From Terriglobus roseus (GTDB lineage: Bacteria > Acidobacteriota > Terriglobia > Terriglobales > Acidobacteriaceae): 64,000 nt of DNA. Numbering within the stretch: the first letter of the stretch is position 1; each line of letters opens with the position of its first letter. The notes beneath the pieces are model-generated. The model was not told the origin of the DNA. It worked only from the letters and a program-made list of their open reading frames with translations, and did no database searches. The stretch lies in the NCBI RefSeq assembly GCF_900105625.1, contig NZ_FNSD01000001.1, positions 4,402,001 to 4,466,000 of the forward strand, read 5' to 3'. This document shows positions 36,691 to 45,037 of this stretch, in pieces. The position numbers and the translations under genes are program-made.

Positions 36691-37119
36691 TTACTTTCCG
36701 GCGACTTCTTCGGACTGATCCTGGGCTGCATCGTGGTCTGTCACCCCGGCGACGGGCAGGGGAGCGGTCGCCAATTCAGCGTTCGGGCCCAGGCCCAGCT
36801 TGATAAGGGCACGCGAGTCAGGAACGATCTTCGTCTGCCAGCCATTGTCACCCTGCATCTTCTGCATAGCAGCTTCGCTGGCATTGTCCCAGTGACCGCT
36901 GGCCTCGCTAAGGTAGCCGGCCTTTACAAGCGCACCCTGGATCTGCATGGCGCGCGTGTCATCGATAGCGCGCTGGTGCGGGGATTTGTCGGCCTTGGTG
37001 ACTTTGTGCCGGGGAGCGGTGGGGCCTCGCCGAATGCGGGACGCCTCAGACGGCAGCGCGGTCAGCAGGATCGCGGCGGCGGTCAGGATTGCGGTCGTAA
37101 GGGGGGAAGAAGAACGCAT
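36691..37119 (-). CDS. Secreted peptidoglycan-binding-like domain protein
   Basis: The 142-residue protein starts at MRSSSPL (ATG 37119), giving a signal peptide that ends near ALPSEAS; a longer frame to 37179 adds 20 unsupported residues. After a basic linker, residues about 55-105 (MQIQGALVKAGYLSEASGHWDN, then QGDNGWQ and LIKLGLGP) resemble the three-helix PG_binding_1 fold. The C-terminal 30 residues are Ala/Pro/acidic. A periplasmic cell-wall-binding role is likely but the partner is unknown. It lies downstream of the Do protease on the same strand. Confidence 0.7.
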   Translation of the reverse strand: MRSSSPLTTAILTAAAILLTALPSEASRIRRGPTAPRHKVTKADKSPHQRAIDDTRAMQIQGALVKAGYLSEASGHWDNASEAAMQKMQGDNGWQTKIVPDSRALIKLGLGPNAELATAPLPVAGVTDHDAAQDQSEEVAGK

Positions 37120-37208
37120 AGCAAACCTCAACAACAATGGTATTCGTATCGTGTGATCGGCTGATTTCACACAGTACACACCTTTCTAAACACAGGCGCA
37201 AGGGTAGT

Positions 37209-37254
37209 GTGTCGCTCCAAAGCGACACCGGCAGCCCATTTGACGGGCTGCCGG
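37209..37254. other. Twin hairpins after the Do protease gene
   Basis: GTGTCGCT (37209-37216) pairs with AGCGACAC (37221-37228) over CCAA, and directly adjoining CCGGCAGCCC (37228-37237) pairs with GGGCTGCCGG (37245-37254). No U-tract follows on either strand. They may stall RNA polymerase or protect the protease mRNA 3' end. Confidence 0.6.
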
Positions 37255-37276
37255 CGCGGTTTGGCTTGGATTGGCG

Positions 37277-38917
37277 TTACGGCAGGCGACCACCGACGAA
37301 GCTGGATCCGCCACCACCACGTGCATTGGGCGAGTGGACGACGAAGACAACGTCATCCCCGGACTTCAGCTTCGCGATCGCCGACTCAAACTCGCTGAGA
37401 TTCGGCGTTGCGTGGCGGTTGACCTCGGTGATGATGTCGCCCTTGCTGAGCGGCAGATCATCGGCAAAGGAGCCCGGCTTGATGTTCGATACCGCGACGC
37501 CACCCGAGAGCTTCAGGCGAGACAGCATCTCCTGCGGAACCGTGGTAACGGACATGCCGAACTTATCCTGCGAGACGTTTGGCGATGGCTTTCCGGGTGT
37601 TGCATCGTCATCTTCGCCGCCATTCATGGCGACAGCGGTGTCGTTGCGGTCAGCAATGGCAACCGTCACGGTGTTTTCCTTGCCATCGCGGAGATAGGTC
37701 AGGCGAGCGCTGGAACCGGGACGGCGAGGCGCCACGTTCGAGACCAGGTCGTCACCATCCTTGACAGCGTTTCCGTCGATGGCGGTGATGACATCCTGAG
37801 CCTTGATGCCCGCCTTGGCTGCCGGACCACCGGGGGTGACGGTACTGACCAGAACGCCTCCCTTGGCGAAGCCGTAAACGCGGCTAACCGAGGAGGAGAG
37901 CGTCGGCTGGAAGGAGATGCCGATCGATCCGCGTACGACCTTATGCTCCGGCGAAATCAGCATGTTGTAGACGCTGATAACGGTGTTCGACGGGACGGCA
38001 AAGCCGACGCCAACGGAACCCATGGACTGCGTGTAGATGGCAGTGTTGACGCCAACAACGGAGCCGGTCATGTCCAGCAGCGGACCACCGGAGTTGCCGG
38101 GGTTGATGGCCGCGTCCGTCTGAATGAACTTCTGGAACTGGCTGCCACCACCGGGCTCGGTGCGGTTCTTTGCGGAGACGATGCCGGCGGTTACAGTCTG
38201 CGAGAGTGAGAACGGGCTGCCGATCGCAAGAACCCAGTCACCCACCTGCGCGCCATCCGAGTTGCCGAGCTTCACAGTTGGCAGGGGGCTGGGCGCGTCG
38301 ATCTTGATGACGGCGAGATCGGTTTCCTTATCGACGCCGATCACGCGCGCCGGGCGGCCCGGGTCATTTTCACTGTCGGTCGAGAGCTTGACATTGATCT
38401 TGTCCGCCTTGTCTACGACGTGATTGTTCGTCACGATGTAGCCGCGGGGATCGACGATGAAGCCCGATCCGAGCGCGCGGCGCTCAGCGCCTGCAGGACC
38501 GGCCTGATCGTCATCGTCATCGCCATCACCGCCGCCAGGGGCGCCGTTCCCGCCGAAAAAGCGGTTAAAGAAATCCTGCATGTCGCCCTGATCACCGCCC
38601 TGACCACCACGCGGAACAATGCCACGGCGTCCCTTGGGAGCGGTCGACTGCTTGGGCAAAGACTCAGTGTTGATATTCACGACAGCAGGACCAACCTGCT
38701 TTGCGATCTGTGTGAACTGGTTCGGCTGGCTCGCTGGCGGCGGCACGCGCAGGGGCGTGGCGTCGCTGGTATCTGCCTTCTGCTGCATGGCGCCGTGCAC
38801 GGTGCCCGTGAGCACGGAGCCGGCGATAACACCGGCTGAGAGTGTTCCGAGCAGCACAAAGGTGGCTGCAAGCCGGTGCGAGCGAAGTCTTTCTGGGAAG
38901 GACTGAATCGGTGCCAT
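37277..38917 (-). CDS. Do/DegQ-type periplasmic serine protease with two PDZ domains
   Basis: The 546-residue protein has one N-terminal membrane span or uncleaved signal (residues 15-42). The trypsin-like domain has His166 (TNNHVVD), Asp200 (ETDLAVIKID) and Ser276 (INPGNSGGPLLD), a complete triad. PDZ1 starts near residue 325 (IGISFQPTLSS, GGVLVSTVTPGGPAAKAGI) and PDZ2 near 455 (FGMSVTTVPQEMLS, GDIITEVNRH). The LA-loop region at 95-150 is unusually Gly/Asp-rich. HtrA family members degrade or refold misfolded envelope proteins under stress. GAGG lies twelve bases before the ATG. Confidence 0.93.
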   Translation of the reverse strand: MAPIQSFPERLRSHRLAATFVLLGTLSAGVIAGSVLTGTVHGAMQQKADTSDATPLRVPPPASQPNQFTQIAKQVGPAVVNINTESLPKQSTAPKGRRGIVPRGGQGGDQGDMQDFFNRFFGGNGAPGGGDGDDDDDQAGPAGAERRALGSGFIVDPRGYIVTNNHVVDKADKINVKLSTDSENDPGRPARVIGVDKETDLAVIKIDAPSPLPTVKLGNSDGAQVGDWVLAIGSPFSLSQTVTAGIVSAKNRTEPGGGSQFQKFIQTDAAINPGNSGGPLLDMTGSVVGVNTAIYTQSMGSVGVGFAVPSNTVISVYNMLISPEHKVVRGSIGISFQPTLSSSVSRVYGFAKGGVLVSTVTPGGPAAKAGIKAQDVITAIDGNAVKDGDDLVSNVAPRRPGSSARLTYLRDGKENTVTVAIADRNDTAVAMNGGEDDDATPGKPSPNVSQDKFGMSVTTVPQEMLSRLKLSGGVAVSNIKPGSFADDLPLSKGDIITEVNRHATPNLSEFESAIAKLKSGDDVVFVVHSPNARGGGGSSFVGGRLP

Positions 38918-39143
38918 GAAGTGTAATGTCCTCGTTCTTTGTGCAACATCGGGAGCCTGTGTTTCAGGCCCGTGGACTTTTAGACGCCGTTTGGGGCGAT
39001 TTGTATGCGTGGAATTGCCTGTCGGCGATTATGCGCCACCGTTGGCTTGTGATTCCACTCTGGCAGTTTCAATTCGTCTGCATCGGTCCATCGGATGAAG
39101 CTTCGACCCAAAATCCGGTGCGTGGCGATACGCTGCCGGGCGG

Positions 39144-40103
39144 TTATCGTTCTTCTGACTGGCCTTCGAGAATCAGATTTCCTTCGGGCTGTTCGGACAC
39201 CGCGCCCGACAGTAGTTCACTCGCCACCAGGCTGCAGAATATGAGGGCTGCGCCCGAGGCGGAGCGGAGCGTGAGGCGTTCTCCGAAAAATAAAAGGGCG
39301 GTCAGCAGTGCAAAGGCTGGCTCCAGCGCCAGCAGGAGAGCCGTGTGGCTTGCCTGGAGATGCTGCTGCGCCCAGGACTGGATGCTGAACGCAGCGGCCG
39401 TTGCGAGCAGGGCGCAGACAACCAGCGCGAAGACCAGTGACGTGGTCCAGTGCAGGTACGTGTGTTCAATGGCCGGTGTCGCGATGGACATGAAGACAGC
39501 CGCGAAGCCGATCTGTAATGTCGCCAGTTGTGCCGTTGGAATACGCCGCGCGAGATGGGCCAGTGACAGCAGATGCCCGGCGAAGGCAACGGCGCAGAGC
39601 AGACTGAGGACATCTCCGCGATTGACACCTCGGGTGAATTCACGCAGCGGCATACCGGCAGGGGTGGTCAACAAAACGATGCCGGCAAAGGCGCCGGTCG
39701 CACCCAGCAGAGCTGTCGCACGGGGCTTGGAGGCGCCGGGCGCGTGAAGTCTCGGTACCACGCTACACAGCGGAACCAACACGACGACCAGACCCGTCAG
39801 GAACGCCGAGCGGTCGGGTGTTGTGTACACCAGCCCGGCGGTTTGCAATTCGTATCCGGCCGCGAGAAAGAAGCCCGCGACAACGCCTGCCTTGATCGCA
39901 TCGCGCCCCATGCGTGGCCACTCGCGCGCGTGCAGGATCGCCAGCGCGACGAAGGCAAGAATCATGCGCAGTTGGTTGAAGAGCAGTGGCGAGGCGTCGC
40001 GCAGAGCGCCTTTCACGACGCCGAAGGTTCCGCCCCACACGGCGACCGTCGCTAACAGAAGCAGGTGCGCCAGCACGGACTGACGGCGCGTCGTGCCAGT
40101 CAT
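39144..40103 (-). CDS. EamA/DMT family transporter
   Basis: The 319-residue membrane protein has ten hydrophobic spans forming two EamA repeats; the first includes VAVWGGTFGVVKGALRDASP and the second ends LEPAFALLTALLFFGERLT, the usual EamA ending. Family members export amino acids or other metabolites. Its start overlaps the M20 peptidase stop by four bases (40100-40103), so it is the third gene of the truA-peptidase-transporter operon. Coupling to a peptidase hints at amino-acid or dipeptide export, an inference. Confidence 0.87.
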   Translation of the reverse strand: MTGTTRRQSVLAHLLLLATVAVWGGTFGVVKGALRDASPLLFNQLRMILAFVALAILHAREWPRMGRDAIKAGVVAGFFLAAGYELQTAGLVYTTPDRSAFLTGLVVVLVPLCSVVPRLHAPGASKPRATALLGATGAFAGIVLLTTPAGMPLREFTRGVNRGDVLSLLCAVAFAGHLLSLAHLARRIPTAQLATLQIGFAAVFMSIATPAIEHTYLHWTTSLVFALVVCALLATAAAFSIQSWAQQHLQASHTALLLALEPAFALLTALLFFGERLTLRSASGAALIFCSLVASELLSGAVSEQPEGNLILEGQSEER

Positions 40104-41377
40104 GGCTGGCCTGCACCGGATGCTGCGTCGCTCTCAGTTTCGTCGGATTCGATGTTGCCACAAAGGTCCAGAAGGATCAGCAGGACGCGCCGCAGTGCCA
40201 GGTCGCGGCCTCGCGTGTCGTGCCATTCGTTGGTGGTGTGGACGCCGCCTGCGAGGCCGCCTGCTCCAATGGCCACGGCTTCCAGGCCGAGCGAAAGCGG
40301 GATGTTTGCGTCTGTCGAACCAAGCCTCTCTTCGGTGCGCAGACGAAGGTGCCGGTCCACCGCTCGAACTGTTTCGAGCAGGCGCGAATTCGGGTCGAGT
40401 TCCGCCGCAGGACGATCGCCGATGAGCGTGATCTGCGCCTGCAGTTTCTCGCCACTGCTGGCGCGATTTGCGGCCAGTACCGCGTCCTCAACCGCACGGT
40501 AGAGATGTACCTCCAGCAGCAGCAATTGCCCGGCGTCGGTAGACCGCAGATCGAAGGTGGCCTCGGCCGATTGCGCCACGGCTGTGACCGAAGTACCGCC
40601 CCGGATCTCGCCCACATTCAAGGTCGTTCGCGGTCGGACAGGCAATGTGCGGGAGCAAACCTCGGCGATGGCGGTACTGAGCGCAACGATGGGATTCGCG
40701 ACCGCCGAGTCAGTCCATGCATGGCCACCGGGGCCCGTTATCTCGACGCGGAACCGGCGGCTGCCGAGCGCTCGTGTGACGATTATCTCGGTCCCCGCAC
40801 CTTCCAGAGCCAGCGTGCCACAGATGCGTTGGGCGAAAGGCGACCCGGTGAAGAGATGCCGCATGCCGCGGAGATTGCCTTCTGCTTCCTCGCCAACGTT
40901 GGCGGCAAAGAGAATGTTGTTCACTGGCTTCAAATCCGCATGGCGAATAGCAGCGGCCAGCGCCAGCAGGCCGGCGAGACCAGCCCCGTTGTCGGAGATG
41001 CCGGGACCAATCAACAGTGATTCATCCTGCCGTATCTCCAGGTCCGTGTCCCCCGCGAAGACGGTGTCGAGATGCGCTGAGAGCAGGGCGACGTTCGACT
41101 CGCCATCGTCAGGCCGCAGCAGTCCAAGAGCATTGCCGGCATCGTCGATGTGGACGTCATGGAGACCCAGTTCGAGCATGCGGTCGGCGAACCATGCGGC
41201 ACGCGCCGCCTCACCGAAGGGAGGCGCTGGGATCGCGACCAGCTCCTTCTGCCATGCGCGAATCCGTTGCTCATGCAGGTGCAGCCAGGCGAAGGCGCGA
41301 TGCACCGCACGGTCCTGCGCCAGGTTGGCGATGCGCGCCAGCGGCAACGGCTCTTTTGGCCGTTCGCGGAAGATCAT
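40100..41377 (-). CDS. M20 family (PepT-like) metallopeptidase
   Basis: The 425-residue cytoplasmic enzyme has the M20 zinc motifs: LLSAHLDTVFAG (His ligand, catalytic Asp), PGISDNGAGLAGLLAL (bridging Asp), AANVGEEAEGNLRGM (catalytic Glu-Glu) and GGVHTTNEWHDT (last His). The dimerisation domain spans about residues 205-320 (RRFRVEITGPGGHAWTDS). It should cleave di- or tripeptides or acylated amino acids; the exact substrate is not clear. Both ends overlap neighbours by four bases: truA upstream and the EamA transporter downstream. Confidence 0.87.
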   Translation of the reverse strand: MIFRERPKEPLPLARIANLAQDRAVHRAFAWLHLHEQRIRAWQKELVAIPAPPFGEAARAAWFADRMLELGLHDVHIDDAGNALGLLRPDDGESNVALLSAHLDTVFAGDTDLEIRQDESLLIGPGISDNGAGLAGLLALAAAIRHADLKPVNNILFAANVGEEAEGNLRGMRHLFTGSPFAQRICGTLALEGAGTEIIVTRALGSRRFRVEITGPGGHAWTDSAVANPIVALSTAIAEVCSRTLPVRPRTTLNVGEIRGGTSVTAVAQSAEATFDLRSTDAGQLLLLEVHLYRAVEDAVLAANRASSGEKLQAQITLIGDRPAAELDPNSRLLETVRAVDRHLRLRTEERLGSTDANIPLSLGLEAVAIGAGGLAGGVHTTNEWHDTRGRDLALRRVLLILLDLCGNIESDETESDAASGAGQP

Positions 41378-42282
41378 ACGGCCGCCACCGTTCCAGAATT
41401 CTGTTGGGAGCCGGTGACGTCGGCGAGGTAGTTCACCTCCGCCAGATGCAGGCCTTGTGGTGGCGCGGTGGCACCTGCCTGTCGGCGATCACTAGCGGCC
41501 AGGATGGTGGGGACAGCATCGGCGGGCATGCGTCCCGCTCCGATCTCGACACAGGTACCGACAATGTTGCGAACCATGTGATGGAGGAAGCCACTGCCGG
41601 TGACGCGATAGACCAGCAGGCCATCCAAAGCACGCCAGCCCGAACTGAAGATGGTGCGGACGTTGTCGACCGGCTCCCCTGCGTCCAGTAGTCGCCGGGT
41701 GCGATCCGGATCGGATGCGGCAAAAGAGGTGAAGTCGTACGTCCCGACAAATGCCTCGGCTGCGTGCTGCATCGGTTCCAATTGCAAAGGCCAGCGGCAG
41801 TCCCATACATAACGGGAGATCGGCGGCAGGCAGATGCGTTCCGTTCTGTCGCCGGCAACTCGCCGCTGGAAGATGCGGTACTCGTAAGTCTTATCGCGGA
41901 CGCCGGATCGAGCGTGAAAGTCGGCAGGTGCATCCGTCAGGCGGACGATGCGGATGCTGGCGGGCAGGCGGCGATTCAGCGCCGTATGCAGCCGGTCCGC
42001 GGGGATGTTCACCTGCAGCGTCAGAGACACGCTCTGTGCCGAGGCGTGGACACCCGTGTCGGTGCGGCCGGAGCCTTGCGGTAGAACGGTCTCGCCGGTG
42101 ACGTCGCGGACGACCGCTGCCAGCGTTCCCTGGATCGTGGGCAGTCCAGGTTGGACCTGCCAGCCAAAGAAATCCGTGCCGTCGTAGGCCACGGAGAGGC
42201 GGAAGGTGCGCGCGGGCGGTGCGTCCGGCGGTCTTCCGGCTTCGCTGTTTTCTCCGGAATGTTCTCGGTCAAGAGGGAACAT
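41374..42282 (-). CDS. truA: tRNA pseudouridine(38-40) synthase
   Basis: TruA isomerises uridines 38-40 in tRNA anticodon stems. The 302-residue product has FRLSVAYDGTDFFGWQVQPG, the catalytic Asp in GSGRTDTGVHA, and SGVRDKTYEYRIF, with the late GSGFLHHMVRNIVGTCVEIG. The frame continues far upstream, but I start at ATG 42282, giving a 40-residue extension before the conserved core. The stop overlaps the M20 start (41374-41377). Confidence 0.95.
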   Translation of the reverse strand: MFPLDREHSGENSEAGRPPDAPPARTFRLSVAYDGTDFFGWQVQPGLPTIQGTLAAVVRDVTGETVLPQGSGRTDTGVHASAQSVSLTLQVNIPADRLHTALNRRLPASIRIVRLTDAPADFHARSGVRDKTYEYRIFQRRVAGDRTERICLPPISRYVWDCRWPLQLEPMQHAAEAFVGTYDFTSFAASDPDRTRRLLDAGEPVDNVRTIFSSGWRALDGLLVYRVTGSGFLHHMVRNIVGTCVEIGAGRMPADAVPTILAASDRRQAGATAPPQGLHLAEVNYLADVTGSQQNSGTVAAV

Positions 42283-42567
42283 CGGGGCTGTTTGAACCGT
42301 ACCATGCAGCACCCATGCGAACGGGTGTTGCCGGTTGCTATACTTTGTCTTCCGAAGAACCTGCGTCGGTCTATGCGTTTGATCAGGGGATCGTGCCCCA
42401 CGGGAGAAGCCGTGTGTCACAAACCCTTGCAGATGAAAACCATGCCTGCCCGTTGCAAACCTCAATGGGGATGCGCGAATGGCGGATCGCACGGAATATA
42501 GTGCGTCCATACGACGCTGGCGCACGTCTTCGTAAGGGAATACTTTCGGATTGGCTGGAGAAGAGGC

Positions 42568-44859
42568 GTGAGAGCAGGAAACATGCAGGGAGCAGCGAGC
42601 GTCGCTCTGTTGCTGATGGGAACTCTGGGATCTGACGTGTCTGCGCTTGCGCAGGCAGCCGCACCGCAAACCGCCGGGGGCACCCAGACCAATCCGACTG
42701 CACCTGCCACGCCTCAGGCGCAGCAGGTGGATACGACCGGTCGTCCGGATATTCCCCAGGCGCCGGAACCGGCGCACCCGGGGCCACTGTATCTTCGCAA
42801 GTCCGGCAAGGATTACAGCAATTTGAAGGCCTATAGCTTCAAGCATCCGCTTGGGCCCTACACCTCCACCGACTACGACGCGCCGCGTCTGTCGAATACC
42901 CCGAAGCTTGCCGACCTTCTGCGTAACGGACAGCTCTATCTGAGTCTTTCGGACGCTGTCCTGCTGACGTTGGAAAACAACTACGACATTGAAATTGCAC
43001 GAGTCAACCTGGACATTGCGGATACGGATATCCTCCGCGCAAAGGCTGGCAGCACGCTGCGCGGTGTGTCCTCGGGCGTCGTAACGAACACACTTGGCGG
43101 GACATCGTCTACCGTGACCGGCGGTGGTGGCCCAGGCGGCACCACAACATCCTCCGGCGGTTCCGGTACCGGCGCTTCGGGCCTTGTGCTCAGCACCAAT
43201 GGCGGTGGCCCCACGCCGTTGAACCGTGACGGCCTCCTCACGGGAACGATCCAATACGAAGATGCAACGACACCGGGCGGATCGAGCCTGGGCGGCGGCA
43301 CTTCGAGCACGTCGACTAGTACGGGTACAGGTACCGGCACAGGAACCACAACCGGTACGGGCTCAACGGGTACCGGTACGACCTCTACCGGCACATCGAA
43401 CCTGTTTAACGCTAACCCAACCGAGACGACGACGGGAACCTACAACTTCAATTACCTGCAAGGGTTTTCGACCGGCACGCAGTTGCAGGTGTCGTTCACG
43501 AACTCGCGCGTCTCTTCCTCGTCGACCCTGACGTCCTATCGTCCGAACTTCAACTCGGCATTCAAGGCAACGGTCACACAGCAGTTGCTGCAGGGCTTTG
43601 GCCCTGGCATCCAGAACCGCTTCGTGGTGCAGGCGAAGAACAATCGCCGCATTGCCGATTCTGCCTTCCGTCAGCAGTTGATTTCGACGGTCACCCAGAT
43701 CGAGAGCATCTACTGGTCACTTGTTTCCGCTTATGAGGATGTACAGGCGAAGACTCGTGCGTTGGAGCAGTCGACCAAGCTTGCATCGGATAATCGCCGT
43801 CAGCTTGAAATCGGAACGCTCGCGCCGCTGGATATCGTCAACAGCGACCAGGCCGTATCGACCGACCGGCAGTCGCTGACCACGTCGCAGTCGAACCTGG
43901 AGTATCAGCAGTTGCTGATGAAGCAGGCTATCGTCCGCGATCTGAACGACCCCGTCCTGGCCAACGCGCCGGTCATCCCAACGGACCGTGTCAGTCTGGA
44001 ACGTACGCCGGAAGAAGATATGCCGGTGGAAGACCTGGTGAAGCAGGCCTACATCAACAACCCACTCGTGGAGCAGGGGCTGCTGACGCTGGATAACAAC
44101 AAGATCACCATCAAGGCGGAGAAGAACGGCCTTCTGCCGATTCTGAATGCGTATGCCTTTTATGGCGGCACTGGCATCGCTGGTAATCCGAATCCAACGT
44201 CGACGATTTGTACCAGCAACCCGACCCTGGCGAACTGCGGCCTGACAAACGTTGGCGGCTATGGCACGGCATTCCAGAACGGCTTTAACAACAGCGCACC
44301 AGACAAGGGCGTCGGCGCCACGCTGAGTATTCCCATCCGAAACCGCCCGGCGCAGGCTGATCAGGCGCGTTCGCAGATGGAATACCGTCAGGCACAGATG
44401 CGCTTGCAGCAGCTGTACACACAGCTCCGCATCCAGGTCATCAACGGCCAGTTTGCACTCACGAATGATCGTGCATCGGTGGTTGCGGCGCAGGCGACTC
44501 GCGACTACCAGGCACAGGCTTTGGATGCGGAACAGAAGCGCTTCCGGCTTGGTGCGTCGACCACCGCGAACGTGCTTCAGCAGGAGCGCAACCTGGCCAC
44601 AGCGGAGAACACGTTGATCACCGCAACCGCCGTCTATGCTCGTGATCGCGGCGGTTTGCTCTCGATCCTGGCGAACACACTCGATCGTTACGGTATCTCG
44701 CTGGTGCAGGCAGCCGCAGGCACCATGACGACGGCTCCCGTCGTTCCCGGACTGACGGCACCGCAGGCACCAGCCGCTCCGAGGCCGCTGACGAGCACTC
44801 CGGCACCGCTGCCGCCGGACACTACCCGCCCGGCACCTGGAGCAGTAACACCTCGGTAG
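42568..44859 (+). CDS. TolC-family outer-membrane efflux protein with a Gly/Thr/Ser-rich insertion
   Basis: The GTG start at 42568 follows GGAG by seven bases; ATG 42583 is an alternative. The 763-residue protein has a signal peptide (cleavage near ALAQA), a Pro-rich linker, and a TolC/OEP fold in two halves: LSLSDAVLLTLENNYDIEIARVN opens the first and LVKQAYINNPLVEQG the second. A low-complexity stretch at about residues 170-285, made largely of Gly, Thr and Ser with an STG/TG run at 43310-43400, interrupts the first half. A Pro/Thr tail ends the protein. It should form the outer-membrane channel of an RND or ABC exporter, but partners are not adjacent. Confidence 0.88.
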   Translation: MRAGNMQGAASVALLLMGTLGSDVSALAQAAAPQTAGGTQTNPTAPATPQAQQVDTTGRPDIPQAPEPAHPGPLYLRKSGKDYSNLKAYSFKHPLGPYTSTDYDAPRLSNTPKLADLLRNGQLYLSLSDAVLLTLENNYDIEIARVNLDIADTDILRAKAGSTLRGVSSGVVTNTLGGTSSTVTGGGGPGGTTTSSGGSGTGASGLVLSTNGGGPTPLNRDGLLTGTIQYEDATTPGGSSLGGGTSSTSTSTGTGTGTGTTTGTGSTGTGTTSTGTSNLFNANPTETTTGTYNFNYLQGFSTGTQLQVSFTNSRVSSSSTLTSYRPNFNSAFKATVTQQLLQGFGPGIQNRFVVQAKNNRRIADSAFRQQLISTVTQIESIYWSLVSAYEDVQAKTRALEQSTKLASDNRRQLEIGTLAPLDIVNSDQAVSTDRQSLTTSQSNLEYQQLLMKQAIVRDLNDPVLANAPVIPTDRVSLERTPEEDMPVEDLVKQAYINNPLVEQGLLTLDNNKITIKAEKNGLLPILNAYAFYGGTGIAGNPNPTSTICTSNPTLANCGLTNVGGYGTAFQNGFNNSAPDKGVGATLSIPIRNRPAQADQARSQMEYRQAQMRLQQLYTQLRIQVINGQFALTNDRASVVAAQATRDYQAQALDAEQKRFRLGASTTANVLQQERNLATAENTLITATAVYARDRGGLLSILANTLDRYGISLVQAAAGTMTTAPVVPGLTAPQAPAAPRPLTSTPAPLPPDTTRPAPGAVTPR

Positions 44860-44881
44860 TCTGAAGCAACAAGAGCAGGTG

Positions 44882-44924
44882 GGAAGGGCGAAGGGGCAAT
44901 GGCCTCTTCGCCCTTCCTCTTTAC
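44882..44924 (+). terminator. Rho-independent terminator
   Basis: GAAGGGCGAA (44883-44892) pairs with TTCGCCCTTC (44907-44916), extended by G:C pairs inside, and is followed by CTCTTTA. It ends the TolC-family gene. Confidence 0.82.
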
Positions 44925-45037
44925 ACGTCCCAAAGGTCTCTTTTCTCTGTGAAACGAGCGCCCCAAACCTGGTACCCAGCCCGTCGGCTCAATCCGTCTG
45001 CCGCGTGCAGCACGCTCAACTCCACTAAACTGGATAG

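Noticed and set aside
42283-43254. Upstream open extension of truA
   Set aside because: It would run antisense through the TolC-family gene and lacks homology features.
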